Shown here: piece by piece, positions 55,191 through 64,000 of the stretch
Layout of the letters: the number at the start of each line of letters is the position of its first letter
How positions within the stretch are numbered: position 1 is the stretch's first letter
Source: Pseudomonas silvicola
GTDB lineage: Bacteria; Pseudomonadota; Gammaproteobacteria; Pseudomonadales; Pseudomonadaceae
Length of the DNA stretch: 64,000 nucleotides
NCBI RefSeq assembly: GCF_026651855.1
Contig: NZ_CP093280.1
Span: forward strand, 6,532,501 to 6,596,500
Reading direction: 5' to 3'
Program-made: the position numbers and the translations under genes
The notes under the pieces: generated by a model
The model's input: the letters and a program-made list of their open reading frames with translations, nothing else
The model's database searches: none
What the model was told of the DNA's origin: nothing

Positions 55191-56438
55191 TCAGATGTCC
55201 AGCAGCAGACGAGCTGGATCTTCGAGCAGGTTCTTGATGGTCACCAGGAAGGTCACGGCTTCTTTACCGTCGATCAGGCGGTGGTCATAGGACAGTGCCA
55301 GGTACATCATCGGACGAATCACCACCTGGCCATTGACGGCCATCGGGCGCTGGATGATGTTGTGCATGCCCAGGATAGCGGCCTGTGGCGGGTTGACGAT
55401 CGGGGTCGACATCATCGAACCGAAGGTACCACCGTTGGTGATGGTGAAGGTGCCACCGGTCATTTCTTCCATCGACAGCTTGCCGTCGCGGGCTTTCTTG
55501 CCGAAGGTGGCGATGCCGTTCTCGATCTCGGCCAGGCTCATCAGCTCGGCGTTGCGCAGTACCGGCACCACCAGGCCACGGTCGCTGGACACGGCCACGC
55601 CGACGTCAGCGTAGCCGTGGTAGACGATGTCGGCGCCGTCGATCGAGGCGTTGACGGCCGGGAAGCGTTTCAGCGCTTCGGTGGCAGCCTTGACGAAGAA
55701 CGACATGAAGCCCAGGCGCACGCCGTTGTGGGTCTTCTCGAAGAGGTCCTTGTACTTCGAACGCAAGGCCATGACTTCGGTCATGTCCACTTCGTTGAAG
55801 GTGGTCAGCATGGCCATGTTCGACTGGGCTTCGACCAGACGCTCGGCGACCTTGGCACGCAGGCGGGTCATCGGCACGCGCTTCTCGACGCGGTCACCGG
55901 CAGCCAGCACCGGGGCGGCAGCGGCAGGCGCGGCGGGCTTGGCGGCAGGCGCGGCGGGCTTGGCGGCAGGCGCGGCAGCCGGGGCGGATTTCTTCGCTTC
56001 GATGGCGGCGACCACGTCTTCCTTGGTGACACGGCCGTCCTTGCCGGTGCCCTTGATGCTGCCCAGGGCAATGCCGTTTTCTTCAGCCAGCTTGCGCGCG
56101 GCCGGGGCGCCGATGGCGTCCTCGTCGGCGGCAGCCGGGGCTGCGGCAGGGGCTGCGGCGCCAGCGGCCGGTGCGGCAGCAGGAGCAGCGGCGGCAGCGC
56201 CGCCTTCAACGATGGAGCCCAGGACTTCGTCGGACAGCACGGTTTCGCCTTCGCCCTTGACGATGTCGCCCAGGACGCCATCAGCGGTGGCCAGTACTTC
56301 CAGCACTACTTTGTCGGTTTCGATGTCGACGATCAGTTCGTCGCGCTTGACCGCTTCGCCCGGTTGCTTGTGCCAGGTGGCGACGGTGCCATCGGCAACC
56401 GATTCCGGGAAAGTAGGGGCTTTGATCTCGATAGCCAT
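55191..56438 (-). CDS. sucB: dihydrolipoyllysine succinyltransferase (E2)
   Basis: A 415-aa E2 protein. The lipoyl domain (1-80) has Lys in [11 protein letters not shown]. It is followed by an Ala/Pro-rich linker, the E3/E1-binding domain ([14 protein letters not shown]), a second Ala/Pro linker with three AAKPAAP repeats, and the catalytic domain ending [15 protein letters not shown] (catalytic His). The 102-bp gap to lpdG contains short AGCTTCAAGC-type repeats and a CAAGCCG/CGGCTTG pair, with no gene. Confidence 0.97.
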   Translation of the reverse strand: MAIEIKAPTFPESVADGTVATWHKQPGEAVKRDELIVDIETDKVVLEVLATADGVLGDIVKGEGETVLSDEVLGSIVEGGAAAAAPAAAPAAGAAAPAAAPAAADEDAIGAPAARKLAEENGIALGSIKGTGKDGRVTKEDVVAAIEAKKSAPAAAPAAKPAAPAAKPAAPAAAAPVLAAGDRVEKRVPMTRLRAKVAERLVEAQSNMAMLTTFNEVDMTEVMALRSKYKDLFEKTHNGVRLGFMSFFVKAATEALKRFPAVNASIDGADIVYHGYADVGVAVSSDRGLVVPVLRNAELMSLAEIENGIATFGKKARDGKLSMEEMTGGTFTITNGGTFGSMMSTPIVNPPQAAILGMHNIIQRPMAVNGQVVIRPMMYLALSYDHRLIDGKEAVTFLVTIKNLLEDPARLLLDI

Positions 56439-56480
56439 TATCAGTGGTTCCTTAAATTCGGTTTCTTGTGCGCGATGGCA

Positions 56481-59312
56481 TCAAACGGTAAATGCGTCTT
56501 TCAGCAGTTTTTCCTGCTGCTCGGCGTGCATCGAAGCGTAACCACAGGCTGGCGCGGCCGAAGCATCGCGACCGGCGTACTCCAGGACCAGGCCCTTCTT
56601 GTGGTTGTTGAAGCTGCGACGCATGTGGTGCTGGCTGCTGTACCAGGCGCCCTGGTTCATAGGCTCTTCCTGGCACCACACCACGTGTTCGAGGTTGGTG
56701 TAGGGGGCGAGCGTTTCCATCAGGTCGTCTTCAGGGAACGGGTACAGTTGCTCCAGACGCACGATCGCGATGTCATCACGGCCTTCGGCGCGGCGTTTCT
56801 CCAGCAGGTCGTAGTAGACCTTGCCGCTGCACAGCACCAGGCGCTTGACCTTGGCCGGTTCCAGCACGTCGATTTCCGGGATCACGGTCTGGAACGAGCC
56901 TTCGGCCAGATCTTCCAGGGTCGAGACCGCCAGCTTGTGACGCAACAGCGACTTGGGTGTCAGCACGATCAGCGGCTTGCGCAGCGGACGGATGACCTGG
57001 CGACGCAGCAGGTGGTAGATCTGTGCCGGCGTGGTCGGTACGCAGACCTGGATGTTGTGCTCGGCGCACAGCTGCAGGTAACGCTCCAGACGTGCCGAGG
57101 AGTGCTCAGGCCCCTGCCCTTCATAACCGTGCGGCAGCAGCATGGTCAGACCGCACAGGCGGCCCCACTTGTGCTCGCCGCTGGTGATGAACTGGTCGAT
57201 CACCACTTGGGCGCCGTTGGCGAAGTCGCCGAACTGGGCTTCCCAGATCACCAGCGCATTCGGCATGGTGGTGGAATAGCCGTATTCGAACGCCAGTACC
57301 GCTTCTTCCGACAGGAACGAATCGTACAGGTCGAAACGTGGCTGGCCGGCGTACAGGTTCTGCAGCGGCACGTAGGTCGAGGCGTCTTTCTGGTTGTGCA
57401 GCACGGCATGACGGTGCGAGAACGTACCGCGGCCGATGTCCTGGCCGGTCATGCGCACAGGGTGACCTTCGAACGCCAGGGTCGCGTACGCCATGGTTTC
57501 AGCGTAACCCCAGTTGATCGGCAGGCCGCCGGCTTGCATCTTCTGACGGTCTTCGTAGATCTTGGCGACCTGGCGCTGAACCACGAAGCCTTCCGGAATT
57601 TCCAGCAGCTTGGCGGACAGTTCCTGCAGGGTCTTGAGGTCGAAACGCGTATCGTGGCGCGCGGTCCAGGCGTGGCCCAGGTAGGGACGCCAGTCCACGA
57701 ACAATTCCTTGTTCGGCTCCTTGACCAGGCTTTTCACCACGTGCAGGCCGTTGTCCAGCGCGTTGCGGTACTCGTCGACCTGGGCCTGGACGGCATCGGC
57801 GTTCAGGCTGCCGGCCTGGATCAGGCGCTCGGCGTACAGCTCGCGGGTGGTGCGCTGCTTGGTGATCTGCTGGTACATCAGCGGCTGGGTGCCGCTAGGC
57901 TCGTCGGCCTCGTTGTGGCCGCGGCGGCGGTAGCAGACCAGGTCGATGACGATGTCGCGCTTGAACTGCATGCGATAGTCGACAGCCAGCTGGGTCACGA
58001 ACAGCACCGCTTCCGGGTCATCGCCGTTCACGTGCAGGATCGGCGCCTGGATCATCTTGGCAACGTCGGTGGCGTACTCGGTGGAACGCGAGTCCAGCGG
58101 GTTGCTGATGGTGAAGCCGACCTGGTTGTTGATGACGATGTGCACCGTGCCGCCGGTCTTGAAACCGCGGGTCTGGGACATCTGGAAGGTTTCCATGACC
58201 ACGCCCTGACCGGCGAATGCCGCGTCACCGTGGATGGAAATCGGTAGTACCTTGTCGCCGACCGCGTCGTTGCGGCGGTCCTGACGGGCGCGCACGGAAC
58301 CCTCGACCACCGGGGAAACGATTTCCAGGTGGGACGGGTTGAACGCCATGGCCAGGTGCACTTCGCCACCGGTGGTCATCACGTTGGACGAGAAGCCCTG
58401 GTGGTATTTCACGTCACCGGAGCCCAGCTCGACCTTCTTCTTGCCTTCGAACTCGTCGAACAGCTCGCGCGGGTTCTTGCCGAAGGTGTTCACCAGCACG
58501 TTCAGGCGGCCACGGTGGGCCATGCCGATGACGACTTCCTTGGTGCCATAGGAGCCGGAACGCTGGATCATCTCGTCCAGCATCGGGATCAGGCTCTCGC
58601 CGCCTTCCAGGCCGAAGCGCTTGGTGCCCGGGTATTTGGTGCCCAGGTATTTTTCCAGGCCCTCTGCCGCGGTCACACGCTCCAGCACATGGCCTTTGAC
58701 GTCAGCGGAGTACACCGGACGGCCGCGCACGCTTTCCAGACGCTGCTGGAACCACTGGCGCTGCTCGGAATCGACGATGTGAGTGAACTCGGCGCCGATG
58801 GTGCGACAATATGTCTGCTGCAGCGCTTCGAGAATTTCGCGTAGGCTCGCTTCCTCCTTGCCGATGTACAGGTCGCCGGCACGGAAGGTTGTATCGAGAT
58901 CGGCATTGGTCATGCCGTAATGATTGATTGACAGGTCTGCCGGTGCAGGTCGCTGCCACAGCCCCAGCGGGTCCAGCTGGGCCGCCTGATGGCCGCGCAT
59001 GCGGTAGGCCTGGATCAGTCGCAGCACTTCAACTTGCTTCTTCTCGTGCTCGCTGCTCACGCTTCCGGCGGAAACCGGTTGGGCGCGACGCTGGTTTTTG
59101 GCCAGCAGCACGAAATGATCGCGAATGGTGGAGTGCGAAACGTCGGTCGCTGCGCCGCCATCGGCAGGCAGCTTCTGGAAGTAGGTGCGCCACTCTTCTG
59201 GCACAGCGTTAGGGTCGTGCAGGTAGAGTTCGTAGAGCTCTTCCACATAGGCAGCGTTACCACCGGAAAGGTAGGCACTGCTCCACATGCGCTGCATCAC
59301 GCTTTCTTGCAT
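56481..59312 (-). CDS. sucA: 2-oxoglutarate dehydrogenase E1
   Basis: A 943-aa thiamine diphosphate enzyme. It begins MQESVMQRMWSSAYLSGGNAAYVEELYELYL. The TPP motif region is GDAAFAGQGVVMETFQMSQ, preceded by GMAHRGRLNVLVN, with PHGYEGQGPEHSSARLER near the C-terminal part. Decarboxylates 2-oxoglutarate and reductively succinylates SucB. Confidence 0.98.
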   Translation of the reverse strand: MQESVMQRMWSSAYLSGGNAAYVEELYELYLHDPNAVPEEWRTYFQKLPADGGAATDVSHSTIRDHFVLLAKNQRRAQPVSAGSVSSEHEKKQVEVLRLIQAYRMRGHQAAQLDPLGLWQRPAPADLSINHYGMTNADLDTTFRAGDLYIGKEEASLREILEALQQTYCRTIGAEFTHIVDSEQRQWFQQRLESVRGRPVYSADVKGHVLERVTAAEGLEKYLGTKYPGTKRFGLEGGESLIPMLDEMIQRSGSYGTKEVVIGMAHRGRLNVLVNTFGKNPRELFDEFEGKKKVELGSGDVKYHQGFSSNVMTTGGEVHLAMAFNPSHLEIVSPVVEGSVRARQDRRNDAVGDKVLPISIHGDAAFAGQGVVMETFQMSQTRGFKTGGTVHIVINNQVGFTISNPLDSRSTEYATDVAKMIQAPILHVNGDDPEAVLFVTQLAVDYRMQFKRDIVIDLVCYRRRGHNEADEPSGTQPLMYQQITKQRTTRELYAERLIQAGSLNADAVQAQVDEYRNALDNGLHVVKSLVKEPNKELFVDWRPYLGHAWTARHDTRFDLKTLQELSAKLLEIPEGFVVQRQVAKIYEDRQKMQAGGLPINWGYAETMAYATLAFEGHPVRMTGQDIGRGTFSHRHAVLHNQKDASTYVPLQNLYAGQPRFDLYDSFLSEEAVLAFEYGYSTTMPNALVIWEAQFGDFANGAQVVIDQFITSGEHKWGRLCGLTMLLPHGYEGQGPEHSSARLERYLQLCAEHNIQVCVPTTPAQIYHLLRRQVIRPLRKPLIVLTPKSLLRHKLAVSTLEDLAEGSFQTVIPEIDVLEPAKVKRLVLCSGKVYYDLLEKRRAEGRDDIAIVRLEQLYPFPEDDLMETLAPYTNLEHVVWCQEEPMNQGAWYSSQHHMRRSFNNHKKGLVLEYAGRDASAAPACGYASMHAEQQEKLLKDAFTV

Positions 59313-59502
59313 GCTTGGTCACCCTCGTTTGGGGACTCCACTGGCGTTGACGCCACAGCAAGCTTGAATAAGTCCGAATGCAGCGACTACAACAAGCCAC
59401 CGAGTATCACGCAAGTAGTCCGGGTACCAGCCCGGATGCCCCTGCTGGTCTCATTGCTTCAAAGTAAAAGCGACAGCCTTGTGGGCCACGCTCGGGTTGT
59501 CA

Positions 59503-59538
59503 CCTGAGGCACAGGTTGAAGAAGACCTGTGCCCCAGG
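59503..59538 (-). other. stem-loop between sdhB and sucA
   Basis: CCTGaGGCACAGGT and ACCTGTGCCcCAGG (one mismatch) form a 13-bp stem with an 8-nt loop, 22 bp after the sdhB stop, without a U-tract. It is likely a partial terminator or stability element between the sdh and suc parts of the operon. Confidence 0.65.
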
Positions 59539-59559
59539 GGTTTACGGTGTTGCGGTCAA

Positions 59560-60264
59560 TCAGACGCCGCTTTGCAGCAGCATGTTACGTACATGGCCGA
59601 TTGCCTTGGTCGGATTGAGACCCTTGGGGCAAACGTTCACGCAGTTCATGATGCCCCGGCAACGGAACACGCTGAACGGGTCATCCAGGGACGCCAGACG
59701 CTCGTTGGTCTTGGTGTCACGGCTGTCAGCCAGGAAACGGTAGGCTTGCAGCAGTGCGGCAGGGCCCAGGAACTTGTCCGGGTTCCACCAGAAGGACGGG
59801 CAGGAAGTCGAGCAGCAAGCGCACAGGATGCACTCGTACAGGCCGTCCAGCTTCTCGCGCTCTTCCGGCGACTGCAGACGCTCGATGGCCGGAGCCGGCG
59901 TGTCGTTCTGGAGGAAAGGCTTCACCTTCTCGTACTGCTTGTAGAAGATGCTCATGTCGACGACCAGGTCACGGATAACCGGCAAACCTGGCAGCGGACG
60001 CACCACCAACTTGTTACCCTTTACAACAGAAGACAGCGGCGTGATGCACGCCAGGCCGTTCTTGCCGTTGATGTTCATGCCGTCGGAGCCGCAAACGCCC
60101 TCACGGCAGGAGCGACGGTACGAGAAACCCTCGTCCTGCTCCTTGATCAGCGCCAGGACGTCCAGGACCATCAGGTCCTTGCCGCCGGTATCGACCTGAA
60201 AGGTCTGCATGGACGGTGCGGTGTCAACGTCCGGGTTGTAGCGATAAACACTGACTTGCAACAT
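59560..60264 (-). CDS. sdhB: succinate dehydrogenase iron-sulfur subunit
   Basis: A 234-aa subunit with [2Fe-2S] ligands in SCREGVCGSDGMNINGKNGLAC, [4Fe-4S] ligands in CILCACCSTSCPS and [3Fe-4S] ligands in CRGIMNCVNVCPKGLNP. It carries electrons from SdhA to quinone at the membrane. ATG 60264 (MLQVSVYRYNPD) is used; the frame continues upstream into sdhA. Confidence 0.97.
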   Translation of the reverse strand: MLQVSVYRYNPDVDTAPSMQTFQVDTGGKDLMVLDVLALIKEQDEGFSYRRSCREGVCGSDGMNINGKNGLACITPLSSVVKGNKLVVRPLPGLPVIRDLVVDMSIFYKQYEKVKPFLQNDTPAPAIERLQSPEEREKLDGLYECILCACCSTSCPSFWWNPDKFLGPAALLQAYRFLADSRDTKTNERLASLDDPFSVFRCRGIMNCVNVCPKGLNPTKAIGHVRNMLLQSGV

Positions 60265-60275
60265 GGCGGCCACCC

Positions 60276-62048
60276 TTAGTAAGTCCGGACTTTCGGTTCG
60301 AACATGGGAACGGTTTTCGGCGCGAAGTTCACAGCGCGCTTGGCGACGCGTTTCCCACCCGGGAAGTACAGGGTGTGGCACAGCCAGTTTTCGTCGTCGC
60401 GGTCTTCGTAGTCTTCACGGGCGTGGGCGCCGCGGGACTCTTTGCGATGCTCGGCGGCGATCGCCGTGGCCTCGGCCACTTCCAGCAGGTTCTGCAACTC
60501 AAGCGCTTCGATGCGAGCCGTGTTGAAACCCTGGCTCTTGTCGTTGATCTTGACGTTGGCGATACGCTCGCGCAGGGTCGCCAGTTGGGCGATGCCCTTC
60601 TGCATGTATTCACCGGTACGGAACACGCCGAAGTAGTTCTGCATGCACTGCTGCAGCTCTTTGCGCAGGGTAGCGACGTCTTCGCCGGTAGTACGGGTGT
60701 TCAAGCCATTCAGGCGAGCCAGGGCGACCTCGATGTCGGTGTCGCTGGCGCGGCTGTATTCGACGCCTTCGCTCAGGGCCTGCTCCAGGTGCAGACCTGC
60801 GGCGCGACCGAATACCACCAGGTCGAGCAGCGAGTTGCCGCCCAGGCGGTTGGCACCGTGAACCGATACGCACGCCACTTCACCGACCGCGAACAGGCCA
60901 GGGATGATGGTGTCGTTGCCGTCGGCGTCCTGGGTGATGGCCTGGCCATGAATGTTGGTGGCGATGCCGCCCATCATGTAGTGGCAGGTTGGAACGACCG
61001 GCACCGGCGCGACCACTGGGTCGACGTGGGCAAAGGTCTTGGACAGCTCGCAGATACCAGGCAGGCGGCTGTGCAGCACTTCCTCGCCCAGGTGGTCGAG
61101 CTTGAGCATCACGTGGTCGCCATCAGGGCCGCAACCGTTGCCGGCGATGATTTCCTTCACCATCGAACGGGCAACCACGTCACGACCTGCCAGGTCTTTC
61201 GCGTTCGGAGCATAACGCTCCATGAAACGCTCGCCGTGCTTGTTGATGAGGTAACCACCTTCACCACGGCAACCTTCGGTCACCAGTACGCCGGCGCCGG
61301 CGATGCCGGTGGGGTGGAACTGCCACATCTCGATGTCCTGCACCGGCACGCCGGCACGCAGGGCCATGCCCACGCCGTCGCCGGTGTTGATCAGGGCGTT
61401 GGTGGTGGAGGAGTAGATACGGCCGGCACCACCGGTAGCCAGTACGGTCGCGTCGGCGCGGATGTACGAGGTTTCACCGGTTTCGATGCAGATGGCGATC
61501 ACACCGACGAACTGGCCGTCGGCGTTCTTCACCAGGTCAACGGCATAGTATTCGTTCAGGAACACGGTACCGGCCTTCAGGTTGGCCTGGTACAGGGTGT
61601 GCAGCAGCGCGTGACCGGTGCGGTCGGCCGCGGCGCAGGTACGGGCAGCCTGGCCACCTTTGCCGAAGTCCTTGGACTGGCCACCGAACGGACGCTGGTA
61701 GATGCGGCCCTGCTCGGTACGGGAGAACGGCAGGCCCATGTGTTCCAGCTCGAAGACCGCTTCCGGACCTACGGAGCACATGTATTCGATAGCGTCCTGG
61801 TCGCCGATGTAGTCGGAACCCTTGACGGTATCGTACATGTGCCAGCGCCAGTCATCGTTCGGGTCGGCCGAAGCGATGGCGCAGGTGATGCCACCCTGGG
61901 CCGATACAGTGTGCGAGCGCGTCGGGAACACCTTGGTGACCACGGCAGTCTTGTGACCGCCCTGCGCCAGTTGCAGCGCGGCACGCATGCCCGCGCCGCC
62001 GCCACCGATGATGATGGCGTCGAAAGTCATTGAATTGATGCTAGCCAT
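60276..62048 (-). CDS. sdhA: succinate dehydrogenase flavoprotein subunit
   Basis: A 590-aa subunit. FAD is bound at [17 protein letters not shown] and covalently at the His in SHTVSAQGG; active-site blocks are [21 protein letters not shown] and [19 protein letters not shown]. Oxidises succinate to fumarate. It is cotranscribed with sdhCD upstream and sdhB downstream (11-bp gap). Confidence 0.98.
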   Translation of the reverse strand: MASINSMTFDAIIIGGGGAGMRAALQLAQGGHKTAVVTKVFPTRSHTVSAQGGITCAIASADPNDDWRWHMYDTVKGSDYIGDQDAIEYMCSVGPEAVFELEHMGLPFSRTEQGRIYQRPFGGQSKDFGKGGQAARTCAAADRTGHALLHTLYQANLKAGTVFLNEYYAVDLVKNADGQFVGVIAICIETGETSYIRADATVLATGGAGRIYSSTTNALINTGDGVGMALRAGVPVQDIEMWQFHPTGIAGAGVLVTEGCRGEGGYLINKHGERFMERYAPNAKDLAGRDVVARSMVKEIIAGNGCGPDGDHVMLKLDHLGEEVLHSRLPGICELSKTFAHVDPVVAPVPVVPTCHYMMGGIATNIHGQAITQDADGNDTIIPGLFAVGEVACVSVHGANRLGGNSLLDLVVFGRAAGLHLEQALSEGVEYSRASDTDIEVALARLNGLNTRTTGEDVATLRKELQQCMQNYFGVFRTGEYMQKGIAQLATLRERIANVKINDKSQGFNTARIEALELQNLLEVAEATAIAAEHRKESRGAHAREDYEDRDDENWLCHTLYFPGGKRVAKRAVNFAPKTVPMFEPKVRTY

Positions 62049-62051
62049 GAA

Positions 62052-62420
62052 TCAGATACCCCAAAGAATCTGCACACCCCAGACGAAGTAAGCGAACATT
62101 GCTACGCCGCATACTGCCTGGAACAGGAAACGCACTGCTGTCGCGGACTTGCCCAGCGCCATCGGCGTCAGGTAGTCGGTCGCGATCGTCCACATGCCGA
62201 CCCAGGCGTGAGCACTGAGGGCAACCAGCGCCAGCAAACTGAAAATGCGCATGGCGTTGTGGGCGAACAGCGCATGCCATTGGTCGTAGCCAATGCCTGG
62301 ATGCGCAACGAGGTATCCGATCAGGAAAATGAAATAAGCCGCGAGAACAACCGCCGACACACGCTGTGCCATCCAGTCGTAGAGGCCCGAACGCGAAAGA
62401 TTCGTAACGCTGGTTACCAT
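62052..62420 (-). CDS. sdhD: succinate dehydrogenase membrane anchor subunit
   Basis: A 122-aa membrane protein with three TM helices (about 22-42, 56-76, 98-118). ALSAHAWVGMWTIATDYL carries the heme-b His region and the conserved DY. ATG 62420 is chosen over TTG 62426. Overlaps the 3' end of sdhC by 7 bp. Confidence 0.95.
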   Translation of the reverse strand: MVTSVTNLSRSGLYDWMAQRVSAVVLAAYFIFLIGYLVAHPGIGYDQWHALFAHNAMRIFSLLALVALSAHAWVGMWTIATDYLTPMALGKSATAVRFLFQAVCGVAMFAYFVWGVQILWGI

Positions 62421-62788
62421 ATCCAAACTCCTGCCAGAACAATCAGCACCACGGAAACGCCGATGATGATTTTGGAGCCTCGGCGACCGCCTTCCAGCGT
62501 CTCACCGACACCCGCATCCATGATCAGATGGCGCACACCGGCCACCAGGTGATACAGCAGGGAGGACAAAAGACCCCACGCAACGAATTTGGCCAGTGGA
62601 CTGGTCAAGGTGTCCTTCACGTCGGCAAAACCTTCTTCCGAACCCAGGGATTTGCCCAATGCATAAAGCAGGAAGCCGATACCCAGGAACAGGATGATGC
62701 CCGATACGCGATGAAGGAACGACGTTACGCCGGTTATGGGGAGTTTGATGGTCCTTAGGTCTAGGTTTACAGGTCGTTGGCTATTCAC
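62414..62788 (-). CDS. sdhC: succinate dehydrogenase cytochrome b556 subunit
   Basis: A 124-aa protein with three TM helices. RPVNLDLRTIKLPITGVTSFLHRVSG contains the quinone-site Ser/Arg region, and HLVAGVRHLIMD the heme His. The start is GTG 62788, because an alternative upstream GTG runs through a 7-A tract and meets a stop in that frame. First gene of the sdhCDAB-sucAB-lpdG-sucCD operon. Confidence 0.95.
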   Translation of the reverse strand: MNSQRPVNLDLRTIKLPITGVTSFLHRVSGIILFLGIGFLLYALGKSLGSEEGFADVKDTLTSPLAKFVAWGLLSSLLYHLVAGVRHLIMDAGVGETLEGGRRGSKIIIGVSVVLIVLAGVWIW

Positions 62789-62922
62789 GGCTTTTTTTCA
62801 CACTGAAGAGCCCCTAGCAAGCAGGGCAAGTTGTCGGGAAGTGTACTGGTCAGGTACCCACCACCCAGGGAGTGACGACGCCAGCGGAAACGGGCTGAAA
62901 AGCCCCTGACGGTCGGCTGCCG

Positions 62923-62951
62923 AGTATAGACAGTTAGGATACTAATGACAA
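62923..62951 (-). promoter_or_regulatory. sdhC promoter
   Basis: On the reverse strand, -35 TTGTCA (62951-62946), 17-bp spacer, -10 TATACT (62928-62923), leaving about a 130-nt leader before the sdhC GTG. Confidence 0.7.
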
Positions 62952-63065
62952 CGCGCCGGCCTACCCCGAAGAGCTGATTGCGCTATGGGGAAAAAAGGCG
63001 TAAATGGCAGGGAACAGCGATGAAAAACCAGGCTAAAAGCCTTGTACAGCCTGACTTTAAGCAAA

Positions 63066-63093
63066 TTGACATTCGGATTTATCACACTATAGT
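63066..63093 (+). promoter_or_regulatory. gltA promoter
   Basis: -35 TTGACA (63066-63071), 16-bp spacer, -10 TATAGT (63088-63093), then a leader of about 50 nt with RBS TAGGAGG before ATG 63152. The two promoters in the 363-bp sdhC-gltA gap point outward. Confidence 0.8.
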
Positions 63094-63151
63094 GGTGCGG
63101 GCCCTGCGTGGGGGGTCTGTCTGATGATTTCAAGCATTAATAGGAGGCCAC

Positions 63152-64000
63152 ATGGCTGACAAAAAAGCGCAGTTGATCATCGAGGGCGCAGCCCCCGTCG
63201 AGCTGCCCATTTTAACCGGCACCGTTGGTCCCGATGTTATCGATGTCAGGAGCCTGACTTCCACGGGCCGCTTCACCTTTGACCCCGGCTTCATGTCGAC
63301 CGCCTCGTGCGAGTCGAAGATCACCTATATCGACGGTGACAACGGCATCCTGCTGCACCGCGGCTATCCGATCGAACAGCTGGCCGAGAAATCCGACTAC
63401 CTGGAAACCTGCTACCTGCTGCTCAACGGCGAACTGCCGACCGCCGAGCAGAAGGCCCAGTTCGTCAGCACCGTGAAGAACCACACCATGGTGCACGAGC
63501 AGTTGAAGACGTTCTTCAACGGCTTTCGCCGCGACGCCCACCCCATGGCCGTGATGTGCGGCGTGGTCGGCGCCCTGTCGGCGTTCTACCATGACTCGCT
63601 GGACATCAATAACCCGCAGCACCGCGAGATTTCCGCCGTGCGCCTGGTCGCCAAGATGCCGACCCTGGCGGCGATGGTGTACAAGTACTCCATGGGCCAG
63701 CCCATGATGTACCCGCGCAACGACCTGACGTACGCGGAAAACTTCCTGCACATGATGTTCAACACCCCGTGCGAGATCAAACCGATCAGTCCAATCCTGG
63801 CCAAGGCCATGGACCGCATCTTCATCCTGCACGCCGACCACGAGCAGAATGCCTCGACGTCCACCGTGCGCCTGGCGGGCTCCTCGGGTGCCAACCCGTT
63901 CGCCTGTATCGCCGCCGGCATCGCCGCGCTGTGGGGCCCTGCCCACGGCGGTGCGAACGAAGCCGTGCTGACCATGCTCGACGAAATTGGCGATGTGTCC
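63152..64000 (+). CDS. gltA: citrate synthase, 3' end cut by window edge
   Basis: 283 codons of the type II (hexameric, NADH-sensitive) citrate synthase, starting [12 protein letters not shown]. The visible motifs are [20 protein letters not shown], the His-containing [21 protein letters not shown], and [12 protein letters not shown] with the catalytic His. The C-terminal Asp region lies beyond the window. Divergent from sdhC, as in other Pseudomonas. Confidence 0.98.
   Translation, partial: MADKKAQLIIEGAAPVELPILTGTVGPDVIDVRSLTSTGRFTFDPGFMSTASCESKITYIDGDNGILLHRGYPIEQLAEKSDYLETCYLLLNGELPTAEQKAQFVSTVKNHTMVHEQLKTFFNGFRRDAHPMAVMCGVVGALSAFYHDSLDINNPQHREISAVRLVAKMPTLAAMVYKYSMGQPMMYPRNDLTYAENFLHMMFNTPCEIKPISPILAKAMDRIFILHADHEQNASTSTVRLAGSSGANPFACIAAGIAALWGPAHGGANEAVLTMLDEIGDVS

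Noticed and set aside
55188-58247. 1019-codon open frame opposite sucB and sucA
   Set aside because: Shadow of two well-known genes.
62942-63133. 63-codon frame between sdhC and gltA
   Set aside because: It covers the gltA promoter and has no RBS or recognisable pattern.

Overview
The window is chromosomal DNA from a fluorescent Pseudomonas, probably of the P. putida / P. entomophila type. This rests on high-GC coding style, the gltA | sdhCDAB-sucAB-lpdG-sucCD arrangement, the gpsA / hybrid kinase / fabA-fabB block familiar from pseudomonads, and Pseudomonas-type REP repeats. I see no rRNA, tRNA, CRISPR array, insertion sequence or phage gene.

Layout. 1-5.4 kb is core: a truncated L,D-transpeptidase, a small unknown gene, tesA, a YbbA/YbbP-like ABC transporter and greB. 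5.5-35.06 kb is an accessory biosynthetic and export island. Unit 1 (5568-18150, +) encodes a fatty-acyl-AMP ligase (FAAL), an acyl-CoA-dehydrogenase-like flavoenzyme, an ACP, a one-module NRPS (C-A-T-TE), an SRPBCC protein, an MMPL/RND transporter fused to a LolA-like domain, and an outer-membrane barrel. Nearly all of its genes overlap their neighbours. A 5x120-bp tandem REP array and a reverse-strand SDR gene follow. Unit 2 (20069-32086, +) encodes a degenerate, internally duplicated FAAL-like protein, an intact FAAL, an aminotransferase/acyl-ACP-reductase fusion, an acyl-CoA-synthetase-like ligase, a second ACP and a second MMPL transporter. An MBL-fold protein (-), a second Lnt-type acyltransferase (+) and a TetR regulator (-) close the island. 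35.2-51.1 kb is mostly core or housekeeping: PI-PLC-like protein, thioesterases, sixA, gpsA, hybrid kinase, fabAB, osmC, pirin, DLH, htpG, a lipoprotein, MAPEG and brnQ. 51.4-64 kb is the TCA-cycle block with gltA running off the end.

How the island may work. Each unit has its own acyl activation, ACP and exporter. Both start behind near-identical sigma70 promoters whose spacer and -10 are covered by the same 20-bp palindrome (TetR-type, consensus TATACAGACCGGTCTGTATA). The NRPS adenylation signature reads DILQLGLIWK, the classic glycine code, and its thioesterase has cysteine in place of the nucleophilic serine. The aminotransferase-reductase fusion resembles the logic of tambjamine TamH: acyl-ACP to aldehyde to amine. 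My inference is a secreted or outer-membrane glycine lipid, possibly an N-acylglycine joined to a fatty amine, delivered by the MMPL/LolA-like/barrel system. The product is unknown and no function in the island has been tested here.
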